A stretch of 64,000 bases of DNA from Schistosoma haematobium. Lineage: Eukaryota; Platyhelminthes; Trematoda; Strigeidida; Schistosomatidae. Position numbers and translations under genes: made by a program. Position 1 is the first letter of the stretch, and every line of letters begins with the position of its first letter. The DNA is taken from the NCBI RefSeq assembly GCF_000699445.3, contig NC_067197.1, forward strand, positions 12,778,152-12,842,151, in the 5' to 3' direction. The notes under the pieces are model-generated. The model saw nothing but the letters and a program-made list of their open reading frames with translations. It was not told the DNA's origin and made no database searches. Below are positions 39,113 to 50,304 of the stretch, one piece after another.

Positions 39113-39832
39113 CAATCAATGGTAATATGAAACTAAACTGGAAGTCGATTTGCATTTATCAATGTACAAGAGTGATAAGAGAGCATTAACTAAAACATAT
39201 ATTTGATAAATTTGCAAAGGTCAATTTGTTTACTTCATTTTCAAGTTGTCTAAACAAACATTCACATATAATCGAATAGTAACAGTATGTCGATGATTCA
39301 TTTCAAGCATATATATATGTATAAACCGAACACTATACTCTCAACTAGGTCATTTAAATAGAAGCAATATGAATTAGAAGAAACAAACGGTTATAACTTC
39401 AAACGTTGTTAAAAACTGAAGAAACGTGTCCAAAGATTCCATTTAAGTAGATAGCAACTAAATTCAAGGTGCATATGCGTTCATAATAATTTGGATATGT
39501 ATCTGCTAAGAAACGAACACTATTTTGTTGTCACATCATGAAATATAATATTGACTAAAACTCAGTTTACACATTAGCTTAATTCAAGCACTTATCGAAT
39601 GTAGGTTGCATTCGTCATACATTTACATCAATTGAGGCACTATTGAAAACCGTAAAGTATTAGAGAGTTGTTTCTTCTTTATATGAGTCTCTTCAGAAGA
39701 AGGGACTCATTTTCAAATTATATCTTTTTCCCAATGACTAACCAGCTCACTGGACAAAGCTAGAAGAGAGGACGGAATTCCGAGCTCCAAACAAAGTGAC
39801 TAAATAGATGGATTGTAGTTAGTAGTAAAATC

Positions 39833-40020
39833 TAGAATGATCATTTCATCTTATTTGAGATTTATTAGCAAGATGTACCTGCTCAAGCTTTTGAATCGAT
39901 AGATAGTGGTTTTGAGTCTTGATGAGAAGACCAACATTAAGATGCAAGTACATCCAGCTGACGAATCTTAAAATAGGATGAAACGCACATCCTAAACTCT
40001 ACTGATAGCTAAAATCCATC
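39833..40020 (+). mobile_element. Sm-alpha-like SINE with hammerhead cores at both ends
   Basis: It begins with an inverted hammerhead-like arm (39833-39890), carries a box-B-like GGTTTTGAGTCTTGATG, and ends with a forward core: CTGACGA at 39958-39964, stem II ATCTT..AGGAT, GAAAC at 39980-39984. Stem II keeps pairing although its sequence differs from the GTCC/GGAC form seen at 44.7 kb. Stem I pairing after the cleavage position is lost (CTAAACTC), so activity is doubtful. Confidence 0.7.
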
Positions 40021-40029
40021 TTTTTCATA

Positions 40030-41490
40030 AAAGCTTGTGAAAAAATAATTGTTTAGATGTAATCTATACAGAATGTACATATGTCAACAAAGACTGAATA
40101 AAATTCAGTCAAAAATATCAACAACGGGATAATTCAGTTCCTTTCTATTAATGATACAAGTAATTAGAATTGAATTGTGTTCATCATGAAGTCACCATTT
40201 TACAAACTATGAAAAATTACCACTAATAGACTCTAGTTACTTCTATTATAGCTCATAATCAGTTTTTGTTTAACGTGTCAATCATTATCTAACTTCAATT
40301 CTGACATAAATATCTATCAATCAAGCAATTATAGTGTTGATAAGACTTACACTTAATTAATGATTGTCAAAAATATTAGCTTGAATCATAAGAAAAATAA
40401 TCAAAACAAAAGGTTTCACACTCAACTGAGTAATAAAATTATTTTAAATCGAAATAAGCAAATAAAAGAGAGTTGTAAATAAACTATCCTAATAATGTAT
40501 GCATAGATATAGATAAGCAGTAAATGAAAGCAGTCAAAGAACTAATCTTATAATTAAACATTGATTACTGAGGTTACTAGGACGGGAAATAACTAACTAC
40601 CTACACAAAACCTAAAGCAAGTGAGAAATTTTACTTCTATATTCTATTATGCAGTGCAAAATGATCACCATGTGATAAACACCTTATCATTTTTGTGTTC
40701 AGAACATGTGTGATCTATAGAATATTAACTTGTTCAATCAATATTCCGATAGATAAGTTACAAGGTTTAATTTTCCTAATATATACGTTTACTTCAATTA
40801 TGTGGGAAAGAAACGCTTGAGTAATAACTACAAACATTATTGGTTATATTTTCGACAGTTAAACAAGAAAGTTTAACTTGAATCAATCAAAATGGATCAT
40901 CAATGACGGTTCATTTAGGCTTCGTATAGTAGCCATGATTATATGCTATTTTTACTTAACATGAGCCCTAGAAATTCCTTCAAACTTACTGTATAGTATT
41001 GCATACACTTAAAGTTGTTATTTTTTTCAATTCAATACAAAAAGAAATAGGATAATTACAATTCAAGTATTTTATCCACAGTTAAATAAACTATGAAATA
41101 ATAATTTTTATAAACAATTATTCAGCTTTTCATTGACTTACCTATTTTGGTTAATGATAATTACTTAAACACTAATTACAAGCACATAATTCAATGAGTT
41201 TTGAATGTATTACATTTGGAAAATTGTTTTGATGAAAAAAACAACAAATCTCTTCAAAGTGAAACCTATCACCAAAGTATGTAAATGATTCACTCCATGA
41301 ACTGATTGATATTAGTTGAAGTATTATTAAAAATCAGACAAAATTAGGACTACTCTACAATGAAGACTTATGACTCTACCAAAGATCGAACTCAAAAACT
41401 TAAGGTCCCATGGCAAGCCTCTTACCTTGTGTCTCCAAAGTTTCACATTTTCTAAATCAGTTAATTTGAAATATTCCTACTAGGACTGTC
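40030..41490. other. Intron 4 stretch without recognised elements
   Basis: AT-rich; nothing beyond simple sequence is visible. Confidence 0.5.
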
Positions 41491-41497
41491 AACAAGA

Positions 41498-41681
41498 CAT
41501 TTTGTATTGTGTGTTTGAATCTTCCCATTGGTGTTTAGGACAGCAAGTGATCAGTGGGGTTGGTATAAATCCATCATGTGCAGATTGCCTCGATATTGCC
41601 TTAACTCACAAACATTACAAAAGACTGGTCAATTGCAGTCATAAACAACAATAGGAAGATTCAAACAAACAATACAAAATG
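41498..41681. mobile_element. Fold-back (MITE-like) element with 58-bp inverted ends
   Basis: Ends at 41498-41555 and 41624-41681 are reverse complements with about 7 mismatches in 58 (left starts CATTTTGTATTGTGTGTTTG). The 68-nt centre contains CAGATTGCCTCGATATTGCC, shared with 11056-11188 and 31590-31740, where only the left arm is kept. This looks like the most complete copy of that module. Confidence 0.7.
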
Positions 41682-41699
41682 AATGTAAACTTTACCCCC

Positions 41700-43515
41700 A
41701 TTGCAACATTGATCGGTTTATGGTCTCAATAAACCAGAATGGTCCAGAAAATTTAATAATACCAAAAGCTTTCACATGAGCTAGAAATCTACATCACGGT
41801 ATGTTAAATACCTGTATTACATCTTATGATAACAATGTAAGCAGTGTTCACAAAGTTAAGAGGTAGCTATTTTTAATTTTCCACTCAAGGTGATTTCATA
41901 ATAAATTATTACATAAGAAACTAAGTCACTAGTAAAAAATTAAACAAAATACATATTTACTGTGTTCCAAAACACATGATGTTTTAATTTCCGAACGATT
42001 CTCATGATATATATGTATATATACTCAAGTTTACACGGTGACTTCGGAGAAACATTATTGGTATGTAAACCAAGGAGGTCCAGAGTAGAGAAAATGAGCA
42101 CAGAAATATATTAGCTAATATTCTATTGATTATTAATTAAATATTCATTGAATCATTGGAGAATATAAGTGAAGCAAAAAGTAATAAACGTTACTTGAAT
42201 TATTGACTCTGTAAAAAATGTAGGCAAACGAATTACAACAAAAGTTTAATAAACAAGTTTTGAAGACATTGGTCACTGAGATGGAGGTGGGTGAGAGGTG
42301 GTGGTCAATTCAGTAACTTAAATATCCATATATATACTTTAATTAATTGTACAAACCGATATCAAATTGTAGTAAAAGCCAAGTGAATTAATTTTGAAAT
42401 TTTATTATTCCTATTTATAGAGAATATATAAACAAATTGAGGATGGAATCAGATTAGCATTTGAAAATTTGAACTAGGGAAATATTTAGCTTACGTCTGG
42501 AACGTTAGACAATTAATATAGGTCTGTGTACTGAGCTTCATACAAAACATATATGAGCATTACTATTGGTAGTCAGCTGAACAAACTGAAATTGATGAAG
42601 TGAATGTAGGAACCATAGCTAAATACTTGAGTCACCTGTACTCTATTGCAATAGGTCAGTAATATGTGTTAATCAAGTCACGTGCAAGTTTTCGATTTGT
42701 TTCCTAAAGAGTGGCAGTGAGTATGATTGAAACTGGAAATTTAAAATGGAACAGCTTTTTACAATTCTAACTTGTTTCCTTTAGTTCATTCAATGGCATG
42801 GTCGAATGACCCAAACTACATTAAAATAAATAAACTTAACAACACCTATAAATATATATTTATAACTTAAACTACAACAATCGTTTTAACTTTACTAAAG
42901 TGATTTAAATAATAATGTAAGAATCAGGGAATTCACTCATTTCCCCATGACATTTTGAATAATGCAAGAAAAATGTTTCAAGTAAATGTAAAATTCATTT
43001 ATATTCTCAAGGTAGTAAAATTCCACCACTGAATTCATGTTTCATCAACCATTAGAGCTGAATGATTAAACGGTAATTTAAATGATCTAGCTTTGAATCT
43101 CTCAGTCAGTTTTATTTCATCCAACTTTATAATGGTATGTGTCGGCAAGCATGTAACCTAGATTTCATAACTTTTTCCTTGATAATGTTGTAAACATTTA
43201 GCTTTTGAAGCTCTTACAATGATGTTTGAATGTAAAATTAAGTTGAAGAAACATTGGAATACAAAATCACTAAGTTGACACTTTTTGAGTTGCACGTCGT
43301 ACACCGGATTGATTACTACAACATAGAGTATAGTAGAGAAAACCAGACTAAGATCGATAATCAAGGTATCGCAATAATACTGTATATAGTATACACTGTA
43401 TATAGTACTGTATGCACCGAAACATTTGTACACATTATATTAAAAATTACATAAAGTATCTTTGAGAAAATATACGAAAATAAATACATCTATGGTTAAC
43501 CGTAACATTCTCTAT
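41700..43515. other. Intron 4 stretch without recognised elements
   Basis: AT-rich. A weak box-B-like GCTTTGAATCTCTCAG at 43091-43106 hints at an old SINE. Confidence 0.4.
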
Positions 43516-43521
43516 GTTCAA

Positions 43522-43920
43522 TAAGCGCTTAATGCCCAAAACTTTCTATCATTTTCTCGTCCATTTGTTGAGTAAGCGGTGAATATCAGAGTGTAGGTTT
43601 CCCCAAATATTTCATTTCAGGTCACCACTTTCACTAAATGTGTTTTTCATCTGATGTATCTGTCTGTACTGCATACGATGTTTCCATAATAGACATATTC
43701 AGGTAACTCCAGCCGCTCGAAATGAAATATTTTATCTAGTATTCACTGACCAAATGGACGGAAGAAAATGACAGAAAGTGCTGGTTACGACGCGCTTAGT
43801 CAATGTTCAAAACGTTGCGGAAAACCTCAATCGTAAAACACTTCATAAATAAACTGACCCACTAAAACAACTCTGAAGAAGTGGCTTACACTGAGTCACG
43901 AAACGTAAGAAAATTTAATT
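43522..43920 (+). mobile_element. Fold-back element with possible Penelope-like tail
   Basis: Left arm 43522-43620 and right arm about 43718-43799 are imperfect reverse complements sharing TAAGCGC, CATTTTCT..CGTCCATTTG and ATATTTCATTTC. It is followed by CTGAAGAAGTGGCTTACACTG and GTCACGAAACGT, a short motif typical of the ends of Penelope-like elements (recalled, not checked). No protein-coding part is present. Confidence 0.5.
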
Positions 43921-44639
43921 TTTTCTGCTCATTGTGATATTACAAATATATTATTTCTATCTATAACAATCTAACTAATGCTCAATTTATTTGAAATTAT
44001 CAAGTCAAACCTTGTTAATGATACTTACAACCTTGATAAATGTATCAAAAATTGGTGTTACTTTCTTGAATGTAAAAAAAAAATTTGAGAAGTTCATTTT
44101 GGATGAAACATACTTTAATTCAAACAATTAAAGAAACTAATTTACTAAATATTCATGTTTTCACACGTTTATTTCATCGAAGAAACTAAGTAAAAATAAT
44201 AGATAATAATTGTGGTGATAAATTTAATAACAACTGAAGTACTACACAACAATACAAACAATGATATTGGTTTACAAAAATAAACATCTAATCGTGAATG
44301 ATAAAAAAAGCAATTGTGTACACTACGTATTTGAATTATAGTCATTACCACTAATAATTTGTTTGCAGTTTTGATTGACTAATTGATTACAATTGAACTG
44401 ATTACATTTTCTCAAAGCAGACGGATTAATTTTTCTCGAAAACTAATGAAGTATATTAGATTGACAAAAAACACTTGAAAGTTACTAATTTGTTTCCAAT
44501 GTGATAATCACTACCGAACAATTGTGTGCAGCAAGAAACAGAAATTGGTCAATCTCTTTCATTTCGAAAGTTATTAGGAAATAGAAAAACGTCACAAAAA
44601 CAAAAATAGAGAACTGTTCGAAGTTATGTATCAACAATG

Positions 44640-44815
44640 TTGAATGTCAACCCAGTGTTCTGGATGTTAAGCGTTCGTGATCCACACAGATAGTCCTAAG
44701 TCCCATTCCTAGATACAGGGTCGTGAATGCGCACTGATGAAGAGTCCCATATTAGGACGAAACGGCCGTCCAGTGTTTCCAGATTTTCAGTGATGGTCTC
44801 ACTAAAATCAGTTCG
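44640..44815 (+). mobile_element. SINE-like repeat with hammerhead-like core (second family)
   Basis: CTGATGA (44734-44740), stem II GTCC/GGAC (44744-44747, 44755-44758), GAAA (44759-44762), self-complementary CGGCCG (stem III) and a GTC cleavage triplet at 44768-44770. Stem I is problematic: CAGTG after the triplet would pair with CACTG, which overlaps the CTGATGA box. Its body differs from the Sm-alpha copies; a diverged relative is at 33795-33920. Confidence 0.6.
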
Positions 44816-44819
44816 TGGT

Positions 44820-46220
44820 TTGAAAACTATGATAAGTTAAAAATTTGCAATGAGCATAAGTAGAAAATTATGTGTCAGAAAGATCTAGAAATATAGAAGT
44901 AAACGATCAGGGCCAGTGTTTTCAATCACGCAACCTATTAAGTACAAGTACTTTGGTAAGTGCGTGAAATCAAAGTTATCGGATTTCAATTTTTTAAAAG
45001 TTTTAACTATTTTTAATTCCCTGCACACTCTTCCCAATATGTATCTTTATGTTTTCTCAAACCTCTACATTGACGTGTTCCTATTCTGCTAATCCGTTAT
45101 CTTGATACCATTTATAATAATACAAACGTATGCATATAAACGAGGTAACCTTTTGTTCACTTTCTTAAGACAATCAATAATCCGAAAATAATTGTGGTTA
45201 ATTATCAAAATTTATTGCATAACCACTAATCCTATACCCCAATTCAGACACAAATCGAGAACCAAACTTTGTAACTTAAGAAGTGGACACTGTGAATGAG
45301 TCTAAATAGCCAACCACTTTATACTTAAACACTATTCCAGTAGTCGTAAGACTCTGGAGTGAGAAGCAAGTTCGAATGAACAGCATATATCGTAGCCACG
45401 TTATTCATTACCGATAAAAATCCTTAATTTCTACACTGCCTATTTTTAAATCATTTACCGACTTACATCAGCTCTGTACCTCTGATATGAACAAAATATA
45501 ATAAAGGCATGATCAAATTAGTAATCGAGATATTCAATCTTCACCATACAAGAACAAGTTGCATATATTCGCTTTTTCGACAGATGTGCTACGGATAAGT
45601 AAATCATTCCTGAAAACTAGAAGAGAGTCAAAACTAACTTGGTTCTGTTGCTACTGTGTGCTTAGGAATAGAATGAAAGACAAGGAGCATCAGCTAAAAC
45701 TATAAAAGTAAGCCAGTCTTCTTAGTAAGTAAAATACTTAATTCGACTCGAATACAGGTATTTCCTTGTAAGAATAGGTATACATAAAAGTTTTCCATTT
45801 AGCTTACTTGTAAAATCAAAGAAAACATTGATCAATAAAGAATTGAACATCGGTTAACAAAAGGAAAAAAGGAGTTTACGTGACCTCTTCTCTTATGAAA
45901 TGTTTGTTTCGAGTGACCTTAAAATTTGGTGATGCAAAATATAGTTCGACATTTTCATTGGTTTACTCCAAAAATGGATACACTTTTCTTCTTGTCTGAT
46001 TGACAACCCTTATAATCAGTAGAAACAATGGTGACGTTTTCTTTAAGTTTTTAGAGACAAAACACTTCATTGACAAAATCTTCTGCTTTAAATTAAAGAT
46101 TTATTAACTAAGATGATTTTGTAGAAATTCTGTATTCTTTGAAAGTGATTTTCATCATCATATCACGTCAGAGAATTTGCTGAAGTGGGAAATTTGCATC
46201 CTTGAATTCCAACTAAGACG
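44820..46220. other. Intron 4 stretch without recognised elements
   Basis: AT-rich; no motif, repeat pair or splice-supported frame was found. Confidence 0.45.
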
Positions 46221-46225
46221 ATTAA

Positions 46226-46905
46226 ATGTGGTCATTAATAGTAGAAGGTACTCGTAAGATACTTGTATTTGACCACAGATGTCTTAGAAATACTGCTCGC
46301 ATCTTCTGGGATCGCCGGATAAGTAATAGTGAGGTTAGACGTAGGGTATTAGCAAATGATGGTAAATCAGTTGATGAGGTTGTCAATCTTCATCGACTAA
46401 GATGGTTGGGCCACTTGTTACGTATGCCTGAACACCGATTACCACGATGTGCAATGCTGACTAGTGTTGGGGATGATTGGAAGAAAGTTAGGGGCGGTCC
46501 AACCAAAACGTGGCATCAGTGCTTAAAGTCATTAACTTATAGTCTTAACCATATTGGTAGATGCAGACTACTTGGTTGGGGTCCGCGCGACTACCGTAAC
46601 CAATGGTTGGAGACTCTTGGTGACGTGGCTCAGAATCGATCACAATGGCATAGAGGTGTGTACACTTTCTATATTCCCTTAAACTAAGAGATTAAAATTG
46701 CTTCATATCTTTCTTTCTATGAACTAATTCTTTCTTTCTGTACTATATCCTTACATAAAATCTTTCCTTTATATATTACACCATTGAGTTAACTGCCTCT
46801 ATGAATCCGGTGTTCGTCTTGCTGTGCTAATGAGGTGTGGCAACGTGGACCGATGCATTTATGTGCCTGGTCCTACGTTGTAACTGATTGACTGACTGAA
46901 CTAAG
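46226..46905 (+). pseudogene. RTE-like non-LTR retrotransposon, C-terminal end plus 3' tail
   Basis: A 153-codon open frame encodes the extreme C-terminus of the RTE-type polyprotein: KILVFDHRCLRNTARIFWD, LHRLRWLGHLLRMPEHRLPR, KKVRGGPTKTWHQCLKSL, GRCRLLGWGPRDYRNQWLET. It stops at 46685-46687. The tail (GTGCTAATGAGGTGTGGCAA ... CTACGTTGTAACTGATTGAC) matches the copies at 2388-2485 and 4066-4130. The long open frame in a 5'-truncated copy suggests a fairly recent insertion. Confidence 0.85.
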
Positions 46906-46909
46906 ATTA

Positions 46910-48930
46910 TCTAAAGTTATCATGCTAGCTGTGAGATTTGAATATTTCAGGTTTAATCTCTGTTGACATCTTAGGTGAGTAATTGTGAGGTAATTGCATA
47001 CTTGGATGAGACAACTATCTAGTGATGATAGTTTTCAATGACTCTTACAAATGTTGTCAGTTCGTGTTAAAATCACGTTTGAACATGTAATTTCGGTAGT
47101 TCTTTTTACGGGGTAATAAGAAAACAACAATTGGTAAAATAAGTAATAGCTGAAGTAATTTTTTAGAAGAACTGAGTTAAACAAAAATGACGGTTTGGTC
47201 TTGAGGCACTGAATCTTAAGAAAGAAGAAATATGAAAGTTATTCCACATGTTTTTTGAAAGTTTTCCTTGACAGTCTTGTATGTGATTGATTTTTACTAC
47301 CGACTGTTTTATCACTGTTTTATTCCACATGATTGTTTTATAAATAGAATCTCCAGGCTTATAGTTGTTTTACCTTCATCTACTTGGTTGATTGATTTCG
47401 TCAATATTCTAATTGAATACCGGTTGCTTTGAGTGTTAAATTTTTAAAATTTCGATGAAACCTTCTATCTGTCCTCTGTTTAGGACTTTCACTTTATGTG
47501 AATTGAATTCATGTCTAGAGTGGTTGGTATAAATTGATGAGGAAAGATACATGGTATCATTTAAGATTTAATTATTGTTCTTGAACAGATAACCAAGCAA
47601 TCACTTCAACCTTGCTCACGTTTTAGCACACAAACACTAGTTTGTTTGAATCGGCCTTTTTCCAGTGTTTTTTTTACTAACTACGTACTGAGTCATATAT
47701 AGGAGTAGTACCGCCTTTTTCTATGAACGTAAAAATTCGTAGGGATTTTAACTCATGATACAATTTAAGTGTGATAATTATTTAATGGACCTTACTGAAA
47801 TCCTACCTCAATATTTTTAACCTTTTAACAGCATAATTCTTTTCATCAACATTCCAGGTCAAAACTTCTCAATTAGAAGTTCTATTTAAATTTCTTTCAG
47901 AATCGTTTCTCAGTCGTTAGGCAGAATAAAAATGAATAGGTAAAATCAAAGTACTGAAGTGTAGGTTTGATTAGAGTTAATAGTAAGCGCTAATCATCAT
48001 CATTGTCATTTACATGGCAACTTCATTTAAAAGACCTATAAACTTTCAATTCATTGCAACAATGATAATGAATATGAACACTGGTAACATTCCTATTTAT
48101 TTAAATCGCCTTATTGCAGAAAGCATTCAGACTAAGCTAGGTATGACCTCTTAAATGTTGTCTCTTTAGTATTCAAACAATAATAATAATAATAATAATA
48201 ATAATGACAAAAATATCAACAATGATAGCATTAAGGTCAACTTTCATAGTAAACAGATGATTGACGAATTTAGCAAACATTATTTACTTTGACATATAAA
48301 CCAATAGACACTGTACAGGGTATGAGAAACAGAAGTGCAGTTAAAAATCACGAAAAAGAGGAATTAAAATTGAAACTAACTCTTATCAAAGAATCATTAT
48401 TGAGTTTCGTGGATGAAATAACACAAACTGAGAGGCTATACTTGGACAAACCGAAATGTTATGGTGAATATCAGCAAGAGAGCTTGAAGTGGTAGATCAA
48501 ATTTTTAAAGATTTTGATATAAACCATAGAAGATATATTGCAATGTCATTCATATGTTGCAAGTTCGCAAGATAAAATCAATGCTCAAACAAAACCGAAA
48601 ATAACTTTGCCGTAATCTTATGTAGCCTAGGTAGAAATAAATTCCACATTTCAAAAATGTGATTATCACCAACACAGAAAGTCAACTTATTACTTTCAAA
48701 AAAGGAAAACCTTAGAAAAAAACAAAACAAACGATGGAAACTGATAAAACCTATTCAGCGAAGAATGTATGTAGAATGTGAAAGGTAATTAGTCGGTAAA
48801 CACACAGGTTATTCATCTGTAAGCGGATCAGTCCTAAATGTTAGTGAAAATCATTCATTTATTAAAAGACCAAACAATAAAATTTCTTAGTATTGCACAG
48901 ATGAATAATCGAAAAATAAGTAGTCAGTAC
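46910..48930. other. Intron 4 stretch next to exon 4
   Basis: AT-rich DNA with an (AAT)n microsatellite at 48180-48206. The plus-strand open frame at 48289-48495 (68 codons, TYKPIDTVQGMRNRSAVKNH...) has protein-like composition but no splice or family support. Confidence 0.4.
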
Positions 48931-48934
48931 TCAC

Positions 48935-49205
48935 CTTCTAAGAAGCTGATTTGGTTAGTGAATGGACTGATTGGTGTAATCTTACGAATAGTTTCATCCC
49001 ACTCCTGTTGAATTTCACCCAATATACGTAAAAGATTACCAGACTTCTGGTCGTGTTCCTTAGGGATTAGATCAGAAGCTACGGAAAAGTTGCGTAATTC
49101 TGATGGTGGTAGTGGGCTCTGGAATTTTTCACCTAAGGTGGACAGTATTGAGTTAATGATACCATGTTTTCTTCTTTCATAGTGCTGAATTTCACTTGTA
49201 AGAGT
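48935..49205 (-). CDS. Exon 4 of the spectrin-repeat-like gene
   Basis: 90 codons plus one base (phase 1 end). The acceptor is a pyrimidine-rich TTTTCTACAG and the donor is GTGAGT. It encodes helical segments with a Trp in a helix-like context (EIQQEWDETIRKI), consistent with spectrin-repeat helices. The next exon found in the same gene is more than 25 kb away. Confidence 0.8.
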
Positions 49206-49661
49206 CTGTAGAAAAGAAAGTATCTTGGTAAAATTTCAGGTACACATAAACTTAACGTTGATATAGCAGAAAAACTAACAATCAACGTTCGAAAGAAACG
49301 ACGTTCTCACGTTTGTATTACAATATTTCCAAAGTACTGAGTTTTCAAACAGTCTGAAATCTTGATATCCACATACGAAGTGGCTAACAAAAGCAGAGAA
49401 TAGTTGTAAATAGTTAATCATATCATTTCATTGGATTATAACCAAATGGTTACAAACTTAACTTGCTGTATAAGTTTCCATTATGAATTTTCAGAAAACT
49501 TACTGGACAACCGAGGTTTCCATTTTCGTAAAGGTATTATTTTTATGGGGATAAATAAACGACGTCATGACGAACGCTATTCGTTGAAACTTAAAATGTA
49601 GTAGAGATATTAACTGAGCATAATGGTGCGAATTCAGAGATTGAAAACCTATAAGCTATGT

Positions 49662-49793
49662 AATTCGAAGATTCTAACCACTAATTACAACAATCACGCA
49701 AACATAGCCCATGAGTTCATTGACAACTGAACTGAGTCATGTTAACAGACGTGTCGGCGTGATTAATGCACTCGATGGTTAGAGATTTCGAAT
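49662..49793. repeat. Short inverted repeat
   Basis: ATTCGAAGATTCTAACCACT at 49662-49681 is nearly the reverse complement of GATGGTTAGAGATTTCGAAT at 49774-49793, around a slightly GC-richer centre; possibly a small fold-back element in intron 3. Confidence 0.45.
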
Positions 49794-50304
49794 GACATAA
49801 CTCAAAATAATTTGTAATTGCTCAAGCACATCTACTCATTGTTTTCCCCCAAATTTTAAGCTCATGAAGAACTGATACTTCTTTATTTCACTGGTTCGTA
49901 TGTTGTTAAAGTGTGTCTTGAACGACCAATCCTTTCTATTAGAACTAATACTGTTACTACCTCAACTTACGAATTGAACCTGTTTTTTAATGCCTACATA
50001 TAGATCAAATAGCGCGACTTATGAAACGACCAGTAATTCGGAAGTTTGACGTCGCATCATGCTAATTTGCAAAACGAAAATTACTAAATCCATCAGGTAA
50101 CCTCGACAAATACAAAGCACGGATGGTCTAAAAGACAAACATAGTGGCAGAGAAATGTCACGTTTCGTTCACTTACTAAAGTAGGCAACTATTTCAAAGC
50201 AACTTAGTCGCATAAACTAGCCTCGTACCGAAAAGCAGTGAACTTCATCTAATAATTTTGCGAATTGTTCTTAACAGAGTTCTTTCTTATCGTGGACTGT
50301 AGTT

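Noticed and set aside
38793..39189. Overlapping open frames on both strands with poly-Val, poly-Thr or poly-Leu
   Set aside because: They only translate the trinucleotide microsatellite.
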